The position numbers and the translations under genes are program-made. Shown piece by piece: positions 24,603 to 37,233 of a DNA stretch of 64,000 nucleotides. The DNA lies in assembly GCF_018991925.1 (NCBI RefSeq), contig NW_024738604.1, positions 62,001-126,000 on the forward strand, written 5' to 3'. Each line of letters opens with the position of its first letter. Position 1 is the first letter of the stretch. The notes beneath the pieces are model-generated. The model saw only the letters and a program-made list of their open reading frames with translations, had not been told where the DNA came from and ran no database searches. This DNA comes from Homarus americanus (lineage: Eukaryota; Arthropoda; Malacostraca; Decapoda; Nephropidae).

Positions 24603-24954
24603 AAAGACAACCAAATTAACCACCACAGTTATCCCACCTTCCTGCTGAGGTTCATAAAGAAGACTTGTCAACACCCAACAGCCAGTCAGCCACTTCTGGG
24701 AATCATGAACCCGTATCATAACAATTAAATTGAAACAGTTTATTTAGTCAAAAGAACACAGATACAGAGTGGATAATAATAACAATATTAACATGGCTGA
24801 GCCAGTTGAGAACCTGAGCTCTCCTGTAGGCACCTGATATATACTGTACATTTATCTCAAGGAAGTATTATGTAACATTTAGTATCATCTGGAATAGTAC
24901 AATAGCATGGTGGTAATAAGAACATCTCATATGTTACCACGGTTATCACTTCAA

Positions 24955-25510
24955 TATTTATTATTTTTATTTATTTATTATTAATATTATTTTTTATTAT
25001 AAGTATATACATAAATTACAGTGGAATTGAAAAACATAAGCATAATGGGGTAGCAGTACAACATGGGTTGTACAGTAATAAGGTTGAACAAGAGGACAGC
25101 TGTCAGGAGTATGTCTAGTTGGCAATTATGTTTATTGCAATGGTAATTTCCGAAAAAACGGTTTTGATGGTACAAAAAAATATTAATACTTAGACAAAAG
25201 ATATTTTTTAAGAGATGATTTAAAGGAAAGAGGCGTAGTCTTTGCTGGGATGGGTGAGGGTAAGTTGTTCCACACCTTCACACCGTGATATTTTATGGAG
25301 GTCTGGGACTGAGAGGAGCGCATGGGGGTGGTCTTAGTAGCTCTGGGTTCCTTAAGTTGTATCTCTGATTATTCCAGAACTAGAAATAATTATTCCCCAA
25401 ACGCCTTTCCTAGTTTTAATAAATAGTTGTACCCGAGACGACCATTACTGCCACACCGGGATGAGATACGCCACAATACCTTTAACTCTTTCCCCAGGTT
25501 AATGAACTCA
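24955..25510 (-). mobile_element. LINE family 2: CR1/jockey-like ORF2 C-terminus and 3' UTR, degraded
   Basis: On the minus strand the frame IQLKEPRATKTTPMRSSQSQ, SIKYHGVKVWNNLP, IPAKTTPLSFKSSLKKYLLS ends at TAA 25,183-25,185. The -S-KY-G-K-WN-LP-----SFK--LK--L pattern is the classic C-terminus of CR1/jockey-group LINE reverse transcriptases. Upstream (25,350-25,510) the frame is broken, but segments such as SRCGSNGR and LLKLGKAFG remain. Downstream is a 170-bp 3' UTR ending in an AT-rich tail (24,955-25,012, AATAATATTAATAATAAATA). Unlike LINE family 1, it is not bordered by CA repeats. Confidence 0.8.
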
Positions 25511-25779
25511 GGAGTCACCCCCCCCCCAACCACCACAACAACAGTGTGTGTTTAGGGAGACACAGAACAAATTGTAGTGTTCCGTTAAGCCAAAAGAAAC
25601 TACAATAACAATAATCATTAGTCTCGGCCAGCATAAAACCAACATCTGGACAGGACACCATACAGAACGTGGGCAACAGGGTCCGTCCACACACACCCAC
25701 ACGTCCTCCCTGCTACCCACACCCAACCCACGTCTACTCTGAAAATGTCACATATTCCCAGAATGTCTACTGTCAATTA

Positions 25780-26222
25780 ATGATAATCTCACCTAACCAA
25801 ACCAAAACAAACCTAAACAAACCAAACCTACATAAACCAAACCTACACAAACCTAACTAAACCAAACCTACCCAAACTAAACCTACCCAAACTAAACCTA
25901 CCCAAACTAAACCTACACAAATCAAACCTAACCAAACATAACCTAACCTACCCAAACAAAACAAAACAAACCTAACCTAACCTAACCAAGGCTTCAGCAC
26001 ACCATTACTGGCTTAAGCCAAACCTAACTAAACCAAACCTACACAAACCAAACCTAACCAAACCTAACCTACACAAACCACCTAAACAAACCAAACTTAC
26101 ATAAACCAAACCTACACAAACCTAACTAAACCAAACCTACCCAAACTAAACCTACCCAAACCAAACCTAACCAAACCTACCCTACCCAAACCAAACCAAA
26201 CCAAACCTAACCAAACCATATA
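25780..26222. repeat. Degenerate CCTAAACAAACCAAA array (telomere-motif related)
   Basis: About 440 bp of 10-15 bp units combining CCTAACC, AAACCTA and CAAACCAAAC. The CCTAA core recalls the arthropod telomere pentamer, but no long perfect (CCTAA)n is present. Confidence 0.85.
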
Positions 26223-26881
26223 TGCAAAATGGGAATAAGACGGACTGTAATATTACCAAATGGCCGACCCTCAAAAAACACTCCAAGACGCTGCGTATAT
26301 CTCAAGTTTGCGACGTTAAAAATAATGTCAAGTGCCTTTTTCAAGAGAGTATGACGGACCCTAAAATGACTTGGCCTTTTAAGTCATAAGATACTACGCA
26401 ATAACTACCTAATTTGGGGGTGGGGTGGATGGTGTCGAGGCAGGGGGAGTGATGGGGGCAGGGGTGGTGATGATGGGAGCAGGAGTGGTGATGGGGGCGG
26501 GGGTGGTGATGGGGGCGGGGGATGTGGGGAGGTGTCTAAATGTGTGTGTGTAAGTCGGGTCTATTTACCGCTAATTAACCTGCGTGACGGATCAACAGCG
26601 AGGCACACTATATCCCGGAAGCTAAATATCAACAGTGACTCATCAACAATAACAACAAAAACAATAATAATAAATAATAATGAATAAACAATAAAATAAT
26701 AACAACAACAATAATAACAATAAAAAACTAAACAATTAATAAAAACAATAATAATAATAATAACAATAAAGAGGGAGGCAGCGTCTTACCTCCCGCAGGC
26801 AGCAACGACCTACAGTCACATTATCATCCCTCACACTTACCTGTAGAGAGGAGAAACATACGTACATTACAACCCTGATAC
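26223..26881. other. Spacer: GATGGGGGCAGG repeats and AAC/AAT-rich sequence
   Basis: GGTGATGGGGGCRGGGGTGG units at 26,440-26,530. (AAT)/(AAC) mixtures at 26,645-26,770. No gene seen. Confidence 0.6.

Positions 26882-26920
<39 letters not shown>
26882..26920. repeat. (AC)n microsatellite
   Basis: Perfect AC run. Confidence 0.97.
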
Positions 26921-27323
26921 GCAGATCATCTTAAAGCTATATGTTGTATAATTAATGACCTTTGACCCCTTTTGACCCTAACCAATAAGTGAACGTTCTA
27001 AATGCAGAGTAAAAACGTCTGAACTTGTTACTTTTATGCCACATACATACTTACACACATACCTTGTTACACACATATATATACACACAGAGTTACATTA
27101 ACACAAACATACATACATACACACACATAACCGCCCCATAACAAGGCCCCATGAGGTTAAATAGACAAAACAATAAAATTCATCCATTTCGTTTAAAAGT
27201 ACCATGATCTCAAACTGTTAGCACGGACAAAAATATATACTGTACACCTCCTTCCCAGCCGCGATCATGAGGCTAAAAAGTTATAATATAATAACAATAA
27301 TCCGGTCCGCTCAACTTATCTCG

Positions 27324-27326
<3 letters not shown>

Positions 27327-27372
<46 letters not shown>
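27327..27372. repeat. (AC)n microsatellite
   Basis: Perfect AC run. Confidence 0.97.
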
Positions 27373-27374
<2 letters not shown>

Positions 27375-27444
27375 CAAAAATACCACAACAGCGCTACAAA
27401 CACAATACAGAGATCAATGAACACAAACCACTACACCCCACTAT

Positions 27445-27925
27445 CTGTACCAATCCCCCCACCATCTGTACCAATCCCCCCACCATCTGTACCAATCCCC
27501 CATCACCTGTGCCAATCCCCCACCCATCGCATCCCCCCACCATCTGTACCAATCCCCATCACCTGTACCAATCCCCCACCATCTGTACCAATCCCCCACC
27601 ATCTGTACCAATCCCCCATCACCTGTACCAATCCCCCATCACCTGTACCAATCCCCATCACCTGTACCTAATCCCCATCTGTACCAATCCCCCATCACCT
27701 GTACCAATCCCCCATCACCTGTACCAATTCCCCATCACCCTGTGCCAATCCCCCACCATCTGTACCAATCCCCCCACCATCTGTACCAATCCCCCATCAC
27801 CTGTGCCAATCCCCATCACCTGTACCAATCCCCCCACTATGTACCAATCCCCCATCACCTGTACCAATCCCCATCACCTGTGTACCAATCCCCCATCACC
27901 TGTACCAATCCCCCACCACCTCTGA
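27445..27925. repeat. 20-21 bp minisatellite CCCCATCACCTGTACCAATC
   Basis: About 24 units alternating between CATCACCTGTACCAATCCCC and CACCATCTGTACCAATCCCC forms, with one-base length changes that shift frame repeatedly. Not coding. Confidence 0.95.
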
Positions 27926-28286
27926 ACATATCCTACCTCCCTAAATCTAACTTAATAATAGAGTTGAAACAATCTAGTAGCTGGTTCACCCCGTCTTAAC
28001 TACACAACAGGGTGATTTGAGTTCCTCCTCCATGACCCCCAGAGACATTTAACAATCACTCGGACAAATGCGAGGTCATGAAATTTTTTATAATATTGAC
28101 CCGAAGGCAAATGTTGATGGTTAAATATTTACAGTGCATTTTGTTTGAAGTGTTTATGGATATTTATTTAAAGGTGACTCGTTTATACAATGTTAAAAAT
28201 TAAAACAAAATTAAACATAAGGTTATTTAACATCTAACCTTCCAGCGATAAAAGATAATGTAAGAGATAAAACAATTTGGGGATTA
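27926..28286. other. Unique AT-rich spacer
   Basis: No repeat or exon recognised. Confidence 0.5.
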
Positions 28287-28370
<84 letters not shown>

Positions 28371-28376
28371 AATAAA
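28287..28376. repeat. (AAT)n microsatellite
   Basis: Perfect AAT run ending in AAATAAATAAAT. Confidence 0.97.
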
Positions 28377-28504
28377 ACTCAAGTCGGTAAAAGTTGCATC
28401 GTGCCCTTGACGTCATCAGCGGGGTGATCTGCTCGCAGTCCCTTTAAAAGACAACTCTCACCCCCCACACCACCTCTTAATGTTACCTCTTTCAAACCAC
28501 TCAG

Positions 28505-28690
28505 GGTGAGGGAGGAGAGGAGGAGAGGTGTGGGGAGGGAGGGAGGATGGGAGTTAGGGAGAGAGGTGGGTGGGGAGTGAGAGAGAATTGGGTGGGGAGA
28601 TGAAGAGTGGGTGGGGGAGAAATAGAGAGGTGTGGGAGTTGGTGAAAGGGGAGAGAGAGAGGAGGAGGTGAGTGAGAGATAGGGGGGGAC
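28505..28690. repeat. GGAGAGGTGKGGAG purine-rich tract
   Basis: About 185 bp of degenerate G/A-rich words. Confidence 0.75.
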
Positions 28691-29050
28691 AACAACAAAA
28701 CTCCCTCAACACTCCCGTCCTTTACTACTGCCGGGGCGGAGTGTACTATCCAACAGGGGAGGTCGCCCAGGGCAGTTTCTCTCACTCTTAGTTGGTGTTG
28801 GTCTTGAGAGACTCATATACTCCCCACCTGGCCAGGCTTACCTGCCCAGGTATACCACACACTCTTGCTACTCTCAACAGTCTATTCAGGGGTCAAACTA
28901 ATTGGGTATTATTATTGTGTGTAAAGAGGAGAAAAGAGGAGAGAGAAAGATAAGATAAAAGAGAGATTGCCTCATTATATATTATTAGTGGGAGTAAAGG
29001 CTGGGGCGGTGAAGGCCATCTCATCACCCAACAGATATGAAAAAGTAGCC

Positions 29051-29055
<5 letters not shown>

Positions 29056-29095
<40 letters not shown>
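29056..29095. repeat. (CT)n tract
   Basis: Perfect CT run. Confidence 0.95.
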
Positions 29096-29098
<3 letters not shown>

Positions 29099-29696
29099 CA
29101 GAATTCCAAGACAATCATTCATTTGTTGCCAGATTGGGTCGGTCAAGTGGATATAAGCTCACTTCCTGTCCTAGGGTAGCTAGTTCGCAGCGCCCAGGTG
29201 GATCCCCCCCAACCCCCAATTCACCTGCCATTACAGTTAGGTGAAAAGGAGACAATCGTGTGCAGTGCTGGCCTAAATTACCTCTTTGTGTACCCAGAAC
29301 AAGGCTAAGGTCTACAGTGTGCTATATCCGTACCGCCCCTAACAGCTGGTCTAAGGAACTCATTTCTCAATATATTTCAATCAGTCACTTTTGCGGGACC
29401 TTTAACCCATAGTATCTGTCAACTGAGCGTAACAAGCATAATGAGGCGTAAAAACTGCGACCATGAATGAAGATAATCAGGTGAGGAACAGGTGATAAAA
29501 CGATCTTTGACGTAAGTAATTGAAAGCAAACGTAAATCGACGAGAAGAGTAGTAACTAAGTATAATTTCTAAGTGGCGAATTACTGTAAGTGAACATTTT
29601 GAAGAGGACGATGACGAACGCTCTCTTAAATCACTATTGCGTTTTAAAGTGTCCCCCCCCCCCTCTCCTCTCTTCTTAATCACACAAGCCCTTCAA
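29096..29696. other. Spacer without a recognised gene
   Basis: Unique-looking sequence. No exon could be supported on either strand. Confidence 0.45.
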
Positions 29697-30362
29697 GATC
29701 ACACCCATCACCACCACCAACCTCATCCACCACCACCCACCACAACCATCAACCTCATCCACCATCACCCACCACAACCAACAACCCCATCCACCATCAC
29801 CCACCACAACCATCAACCCCATCCACCATCACCCACCACCATCAACCCTCATCCACCATCACCCACCGCAACCATCAACCTCACCCACCATCAACCCATC
29901 CACAACCCATCAACCCCACCACCATCACCCACCACAACCATCAACCCCATCCACCATCACCCACCACAACCATCAACCTCATCCACCATCACCCACCACA
30001 ACCATCAACCCCATCACCACATCACCCACCACAACCATCAACCCCATCCACCATCACCCACCACAAACCATCAACCCTCATCCACCATCACCCACCACAA
30101 CCATCAACCCCATCCACCATCACCACCACAACCATCAACCTCATCCACCATCAACCCACCAATAAACCATCAACCCCATCCACCATCACCCACCACAACC
30201 ATCAACCCCATCCACCATCACCACCACAACCATCAACCCCATCCACCCACAACCATCAACCTCATCCACCATCACCCACCACACACCATCAACCTCATCC
30301 ACCACATCACCCACCACAACCATCAACCTCATTCCACCATCACCACCACCACCTCAACCTCC
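29697..30362. repeat. ~33-bp minisatellite CACCCACCACAACCATCAAC
   Basis: About 20 units of CACCCACCACAACCATCAAC followed by CCCATCCACCAT. The 256-codon plus-strand frame across it (His/Pro/Thr only) is a repeat artefact. Confidence 0.95.
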
Positions 30363-30665
30363 AACAGTCATCAGTGCCTCACAACACCAAACAACAAGAG
30401 ACGGTAGAGGGGAGGAGAAGGGGGAGTGGAGAAGGGGTAGGAGAAGGTAGGGGGACGGGGGGGAGAAGAAGCATGGGTTCTCTCTCCAGCCTGGCCTGTG
30501 ACACACAAACGAGTGACGCGCCCTGCTACCTACACCTCACGACACACACACACACACACGACCCTCAGAATGTACAAAAAAGAAGTCAATATTTACACAA
30601 TCACAAAACAATGACCTTCCTCTTCTCACCATTTATAATTTACAAGACTCGCTGTAAGGTTACGG

Positions 30666-30667
<2 letters not shown>

Positions 30668-30713
<46 letters not shown>
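30668..30713. repeat. (AC)n microsatellite
   Basis: Perfect AC run ending in ATATATATG. Confidence 0.97.
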
Positions 30714-30721
<8 letters not shown>

Positions 30722-30794
30722 GACCGTGATCTTCAAGGTTTCGAGGAACAGGTGTAAATAGGAAGGCGAGAGTTGGCGATGGAGAGGTGTTACT

Positions 30795-30892
30795 GGTGGG
30801 TAGGGGATGGGAAGGGAGTGGGAAGGGATGGGAAGGGAGTGGGAAGGGATGGGAAGGGATGGGAAGGGAGTGGGAAGGGGTGGAAGGGGGCA
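30795..30892. repeat. GGGATGGGAAGGGAGTGGGAA minisatellite
   Basis: About eight 10-11 bp units of GGGAAGGGAKTG. Confidence 0.9.
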
Positions 30893-31518
30893 GGACGGAA
30901 GGCTCTTAGCGGGCTGCAGAGATAGGAGATAGGTAGAAGGTCATGTTTGGAGAAATGGGGGGAGGATTTGCCTGAGGTGGAGATAGGGTGTATGGAGGGC
31001 ATTCATCCATACATACAGTGGGTGGGTGGGTGGGTGGGTGTCTCAGTATGGGTGTAGGGAGAAGGGTAGGGGGGGAATTGTTTACACCTAGGCCCACACT
31101 GTTTACACCCGCTGGACACTGTGTAACACCATCACACTGCTACTGGCGCCACCACCCAGTACCCACCTCGCCGTCACCACCTGCTCCGCTCCGCCCCGCC
31201 CCGCCGTCACCACCTGCTCCGCCCCGCCCCGTCGTCACCAGCCCCCGCAACACGCCTACTAACGATTTTTTCTCAAGAAATTTTGTAGAGAAAAATAAAT
31301 AACCCCACCGCATCCTAACCTAACCCAACATGACCCTGACCTAACGTAACCGACCCTAACCAATCAGAAACCACCTTTAACCTACCTTACTTAACCAGCA
31401 CCCCTCCCCCCCCACCACCCACATTTCATACAAAAGTTGGCTGATGCTTACACACACACACACACACACAGACGATAACCCCTTTTTCGAATTCGTGGTA
31501 AAGCACTAAAAAGTAAAA

Positions 31519-31549
<31 letters not shown>

Positions 31550-32520
31550 CCCAAACACTAACTAGTCTTCCCTTGCCACAAATTATTCAACCCAAAACTT
31601 TCTTTCTTCCTATTTTTTTTTCTTCTCAATCTGGATAATCTTAAGAATCCTCACTTCTTATTCTTGAATTATTATAAGACATGTAAGAATAGATGTTCTC
31701 GCCGGCTGAAACAAGTACCCGGGAGGTTCGCAAGATTTTCTCATAGTAGTGAATCCGGTAGTAGGTGGTGGTGGTGGTTGGTGTTGTTGGTGATGGTGGT
31801 TGGTATGGTGATTCTTATATTGATGGTGTTTAGGGGTCATGGCTGTAGATAGTTGTTGTTGTTGTGGTTAATTATATCAATAGTATTTTCCTGCCTAATT
31901 GTTGTTCTCTTTCATTTTCTCCATCCTTATCTCCTTCTCTACTTCTCCTCCCTCCATTATCTACCTACCTACCCACCCCTACTTCCTTGCCTAATTATCT
32001 CGCTTGTTAACATGTCTACCCTCCCACCTCTCTCTCCCTGACTACCTATATCCTCCCATCTGTTACCCCCCCCCTCCCCCTATCTACTTATTTTGCATTC
32101 CTTCCTTCCTTCCTTAACCTGTCTGTCTACCCTGCCTGCCCAACAACCTTCCTCCCTACCTGCCTGCCTACCGACCTTCCCAGCCTACCGGGCGTGTGGA
32201 GTAGAAGAACACAAGCCACACTCTGTCACTGCCTCACCTAACGGGCGGGAGGCGGGCTGGTTATTCAACACCCCCCGGCTTATTTCTGGACCCTTGACGC
32301 CCGCCTCTATTTCTATCAGGCCTCACCCACCCGCGCCATCCATCAGCGGGTTGACAGCGGGGTGCACATGAGACCCCTACTTGAGTCCCGGCCATCAAAT
32401 TCAGATTTCAGATTCGTGTAATGGTCCCCCCCTCCCCACTCCTCTGCCTCACTTAGCTACCTGCATGGCTTAACACACAGGTACGGGCTCCCCAGGTAAT
32501 GGTCGCCAAGTACACGTCTT
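30893..32520. other. Spacer: microsatellites, no recognised gene
   Basis: GTGGGTGG repeats at 31,018-31,040. GCCCCGCC/GTCACCAC words at 31,160-31,245. (AC)n at 31,450-31,471. (GA)n at 31,524-31,549. CTACCTACC/CCTGCCTG words at 31,960-32,180. Confidence 0.5.
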
Positions 32521-32522
32521 TA

Positions 32523-32582
<60 letters not shown>

Positions 32583-32598
32583 ATTGTGTGTGTGTGTG
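32521..32598. repeat. (ATTG)n followed by (TG)n
   Basis: About 15 ATTG/ATTGATTG tetranucleotides and a short TG run. Confidence 0.95.
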
Positions 32599-34485
32599 AC
32601 CAATACATAACACTCGGCAACCGGGACGTCACACCAACGAGTCAGAAGCCGTGTGTGAGGAGGAGGAGGAGGAGGGTCTTCTTGAAATACGAAAACGAAC
32701 CCCCCCAAAAAATCTGGAGAACCTAAATTAATGTCGGATCACCTGAAGAATCTCCACCCCAGCTTATATCACCCGATGATTAGTCACCCTAACACTATTT
32801 TCGGGGGGTTAGGTTAGGGTTTAATCAATAGGTGAAATAAAGACATGAATACTAATTTTAATGTAGGTTCTTTCCTGCTGGTCTGGTTCGTTTTCGTTGT
32901 TCAGGATGGCCCGAGTGAGGGAGGGCCAGGTGTGTGTGTGGGGGGGGTGGAGTGTGGGAGGGCCCAGGTGCTGTGCTGCCTCCTTCCTGGCCACACTGTC
33001 AACACCCGGGGGGAGGGGGGCGCCACACACACCAACGTAAACACCAAACAACGCTGGCGGTGACAACAAACGCTCCATAGTCAAGATCCACTCAATGGAC
33101 CGAATAACGTATCAATCTACTGCTTCGGGTTCACGAGTCTGAATCTCTCGGGGTTCGTGGTTCAGAAGGAGAGAGGCGGGGGAAAATAATGAAACATAAC
33201 GAACCATTATTAGGCCACTGTTTATCACCGTCTATAAATATGTAAACAAAAGACGATCGTGTAACGTGTAAGTCATAAGGTTTATAGTATTATGTCACGC
33301 ATTAACCCTCTCACCTTGTGGTCGTAACCTGAACACTACGCCTACTACACCCCTACAGTCCACCTAGCCCCCTGTCCTGTTCCTCTACCCTACTCCCTTC
33401 ACCTACCTACCTCTGTCCCTTCAATTACTTCCCCTTTCCCTTCCCTTTACCCACCTACCTTCACTTACCTATCTCACTCTCCCTTCCCTTCAACTACATG
33501 CCCTCTCACCCCTCCCTTTATCTACCCCTACCCTCACCCCCCCGGCACCACTACTACTACTACTACTACCGGGCCTACATCACCCAGTTCCTCACATCTG
33601 CCGCCCTCTATCTAGCTGGCTGGCGTCCAACCCTCATTAACCAGACTCGGCTACTGGTGCTAACACTTACCACCTCCGCTGATAAACACAACCACAAAAT
33701 CTCTATTCACTCGACACCTATGAAGCGGTTTCTGTTTTAAGATAGATGACGTCTTCTGAGGAGCTAAGGACTTGAGAGGGGGGGGGAGGAGGAGGAGCTA
33801 TTTTTGGCCATCCTAATACACGTCTTACCGAAAACATCCTATAATTAAGGAACCGGTTTTGCCAAGTGTAAGTTAAAGGGAGGTATAAAACCGGTCCCTT
33901 TTTTTATGTGTTTTCTGTAGTTTAAACTAAAGACTTATGCATGGTGTTGACTGAGTGACCCTGGCTGTTGGTCCACCTAACTCAAAACACGAAAATAAAC
34001 ACTAAAAGAAGTTGATTGAAAATATATAACATGTTGTGGTCTATTTGTCTAACTGTGTCTCTATTACACACCAGCGTCCATAAGTTCATTTTCATTGTTA
34101 AGCAATTTGTGTAAAATACTGCATATCGAGCATTAGAAACGTAAGTTTTTGTGTGCATACGAACATCTGTGTGTATATGTACGTAGAAGCTGCCCCCCCC
34201 CCACCTACCTAACGTCGCCGCCAACACGCTCCACAACAGTAAATTAATGTCTTCATGATCGACAATAGCCTTAATAAACCTTGCTGGGATACTGACTATG
34301 TACAACACACAAACGTCTGATGATTCACATACATCATATAAATCACTGGATCTCCTCTGATGGCCACTAAGGTCTCTACCATTAACACCCACAATTTCAC
34401 TCTTATGGGGCAGTCTTGACAAAACAGATTTTTCAGCAACATTCCCAATAAACAAAATCACTGTTGCAGACTAACTTCTCAGCCC

Positions 34486-34489
<4 letters not shown>
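32599..34489. other. Spacer; one unrecognised 159-codon open frame (33,982-34,461, minus)
   Basis: The region is less repetitive than its surroundings. The minus-strand open frame includes NVAEKSVLSRLPHKSEIVGV and the short FIKAIVDHEDINLLLW segment, but shows no domain, good splice sites or similarity I recognise. Its 3' half becomes compositionally non-coding. It may be a decayed mobile element or chance. Confidence 0.3.

Positions 34490-34533
<44 letters not shown>
34490..34533. repeat. (GA)n tract
   Basis: Perfect GA run. Confidence 0.95.
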
Positions 34534-34535
<2 letters not shown>

Positions 34536-35368
34536 ACCGTTACCCCAGCTGACCTCACACCCAGGAACACACTCGCCCGCCTCACCACGTTAAGTCAAGT
34601 TGTAAAGAACCATCATCTGCTCTTTATACCTTTTATTAACCCCCACTTATGTTGCGTGTTGGGGACGGTCCTGTGCTTCTCTCTCGTGTTATCCCCACCT
34701 CTCTCATATCCACCCACGACCAATCTCTCCTATCTTATTCTTCCTCTCCTCCTCTTCCTCTTCTGTATAGCCTCCGTTTACTCATTATAAACTCATCGTA
34801 CAGCTGTTTAGGAGCATCAATACCAAGGCTCGAGTCTCATACTTCCTCTCTAACACCACAATCACTCCTATGTACAGCCAACTACTGAAATCCATTCGCC
34901 TCATCCCCTGAACCATGAACCCAGAGATTCAAACTCATGAACCCAACCGAAGCAACAGACTGATACATGCTTTGGATTCACAAGTCATGAGTTTTGGGGT
35001 TCGCGGTTCAGTGGGAGAAGCGAACGGATGGACATTTAGTAGTTGAATGTATACACCAGCTTCCAGATACTGTACTGTAAGCTATCTCTAGTCTCTACGT
35101 ATTATCCTCCACAAACATCAAATTTTCTACGATACTTAAAAACAAAACAAAATAAAATCCCATTAAAAAAAAACTTGCATCGGAGTCTTTTAGTTCAAAA
35201 ATAAAATCCCAGTCATTGATATACTGTACACTTCACAGGAAAGGTGTCGAGATTATACTGTACATGCACACGTAGCCCATCTTGTTAAAAAAAATAATAA
35301 TAATAATAAATAAATAAAACAATAAATTAATAACACATTCGATAGTGAAAATGGTAAATAAAAACAAC
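34534..35368. other. Spacer without a recognised gene
   Basis: Unique-looking sequence with TTCATGAACCC/GATTCAAACTCATGA words near 34,910-34,990. No exon supported. Confidence 0.45.
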
Positions 35369-35527
35369 CATCTATCCATCCATCCACTCACTCACTCAGC
35401 TGTTCGTCCATCCATCCAACCATCACCCATCCATCCACCCACTCGGTTGTCTATCCATCCATTCACCCATCAAATCATCCAACCATCATCCATCCATTTA
35501 ATCAAACTAACCATCCATATCCATCCA
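35369..35527. repeat. (CATC)n-type array
   Basis: Degenerate ATCCATCCAYCC tetranucleotide array. Confidence 0.9.
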
Positions 35528-35656
35528 GGTGGTGAATAAGTGACCTACATAACATAATTAATACACACTGTGGCCCACAACCTTCATCCATCTCTCGGGC
35601 CAAGATCATCAAAGACCCCGTTATGGTGATGAATTATATCTGAGGTTAAGAGGTGA

Positions 35657-35658
<2 letters not shown>

Positions 35659-35687
<29 letters not shown>
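35659..35687. repeat. (TG)n microsatellite
   Basis: Perfect TG run. Confidence 0.95.
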
Positions 35688-35873
35688 TCTTGACTCCGGC
35701 ACTCCTAAATCACTGCAGAAAAAGGTGTGGCGGGGGGTTCACCAGCTCAAGGCTAATGTTTTATCATTAACAGCTTTACCACACCTGTCTGTATTGAGGG
35801 ATTATATACAATTTAATGTCATAACCTAATTAATTTTAAGCAATTTTGCCTCTAATTACACAATTCTGTAATG

Positions 35874-36005
35874 GGGTGCCAAGGCCTAGTGGACACAGGA
35901 CTCAAAATACTGTCCTAAGGGCCACTGGTTCAAGCTCAGGATAGCCTACACTCCAGTCTATCCAGTGGTGAATGGGTACAGGTATTTAACTTTATATTTA
36001 GAGAA
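35874..36005 (+). mobile_element. Possible tRNA-derived SINE
   Basis: Holds an A-box-like GGCCTAGTGG (35,883-35,892) and a B-box-like GGTTCAAGCTC (35,928-35,938, one mismatch to GGTTCRANNCC) at tRNA-like spacing. A non-tRNA body follows. It is not a tRNA gene: no acceptor stem or anticodon arm can be folded by eye. The 3' end is not clear. Confidence 0.4.
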
Positions 36006-36024
36006 GTGAAGGCAGTCTGTTATG

Positions 36025-36156
36025 TACAGTCGGGGTCAAAAGTTTTCTACTGCCCAAAATAGAGCAGCATCGACCACAAATGAGAGACAAGTCAGTTCGG
36101 AGGCTCATTCACGTGACTATTTTACGACGTATAGCGAACTTTTGTCCGTGACTGTA
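36025..36156. mobile_element. Tc1/mariner-type MITE, 132 bp
   Basis: Terminal inverted repeats TACAGTCGGGGTCAAAAGTT (left) and TACAGTCACGGACAAAAGTT (right, read on the minus strand), about 20 bp with three mismatches. The element begins and ends in TA, the target dinucleotide of Tc1/mariner transposons. CAGT-start ends with CAAAAGT are typical of that superfamily. The roughly 90-bp core has no open frame, so it is non-autonomous. Confidence 0.8.
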
Positions 36157-36469
36157 CATTGTAATAAGAGATTTACTAATGCTTGTACTGTACCTCATTC
36201 TTGAGAAAAAACATAATTTGTCTTCATATTAATCTTCCCTCATAATAAAGACTTAATAACGACATTTAACTGGCACACTTCTATCGTGATTAAAAAACGG
36301 TGTACCAATAACTAAGCTTCAATTATAAAGGATAGACCTCTGTAACTAGGTGTGTTCTCTCACCCTTATATAACGACTTAAATTATGTGGAGCTGTGAGG
36401 GAGTTAGAATGTTGGTCTCTGGTTTGTGTTGAGGGTGTTCTTTATGAGCCAGCTGCCAGACAAATAAAC

Positions 36470-36522
36470 ACACACACGCACACACGCGCGCGCACACACA
36501 CGCACGCACGCACGCACGCACG

Positions 36523-36605
<83 letters not shown>
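36470..36605. repeat. Alternating CA/CG tract, ~135 bp
   Basis: CACACGCGCGCGCACACACG-type strictly alternating purine-pyrimidine sequence with Z-DNA potential. Confidence 0.95.
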
Positions 36606-36608
<3 letters not shown>

Positions 36609-36779
36609 CAGTTGACGTCTGGCCAGGTTCGTGTTGTTCTATAAACTAAACTTCCATATATCTGTTAAAACAAATTTGACCGTGATCTAAGGTACGTTCT
36701 CAACTCACTCACTCACCAGTACTCCCTTCAGAGTCGCAGAACTGTAGTATATTTTAACCAATTACAGGATTAAATTACT

Positions 36780-36962
36780 GACCTAACCTAACCTGCTAAC
36801 TTAAACAGAAGTAAACTAACCTAAATTAAGCTAACCTAACCTAAGCTAAAGTAACCTTAACTAACCAAACCTAAGCTAAAGTAACCTTAACTAACCTAAC
36901 CTAAGCTAAAGTAACCTTAACTAACCTAACCTAAACTAAATTGACCTAAAATAAACTACACT
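36780..36962. repeat. CTAACCTAAGCTAAAGTAACCTTAA array
   Basis: About four diverged ~40-bp units built from CTAACCTAAGCTAAAGTAAC, with the CCTAA core again. Confidence 0.85.
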
Positions 36963-37233
36963 ACAGACTCATTCATCCTCCATGGGGTCACCAAACCCCC
37001 TCAAGACTAAGCATAAAACCTCGACGTAACAAGATAAGGTCTCCTGGTTACCACAGCCTTAATCGTGGGAAGGCCAGGCTGTCTCCACCCTTAATTCCCC
37101 CTCACTGGACCCACAAACATGATGCCCAGAACAGGACTCATCATTTCTGGTGTTCTAGAATCGTGCTTGACGGAATGTGAATGGGATGGTTAGGTGCACG
37201 TATCATTCAGCTCCACCTGTAGGACCCCGTATG
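36963..37233. other. Spacer without a recognised gene
   Basis: Unique-looking sequence between two tandem arrays. Confidence 0.5.

Noticed and set aside
25780..26222. A chromosome end (telomere)
   Set aside because: The array is degenerate, short and internal, with gene sequence on the far side. There is no long perfect (TTAGG)n.
29637..30407. 256-codon plus-strand frame
   Set aside because: Pure translation of the ~33-bp CACCCACCACAACCATCAAC array.
33982..34461. 159-codon minus-strand open frame as a gene
   Set aside because: No recognised motif, no convincing splice sites, and the 3' half is compositionally non-coding. Kept only as an unrecognised frame in the spacer note.
35874..36005. 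A functional tRNA gene
   Set aside because: Only A/B-box-like words are present. No acceptor stem, anticodon stem or T-arm pairing could be drawn, so a SINE is the better reading.
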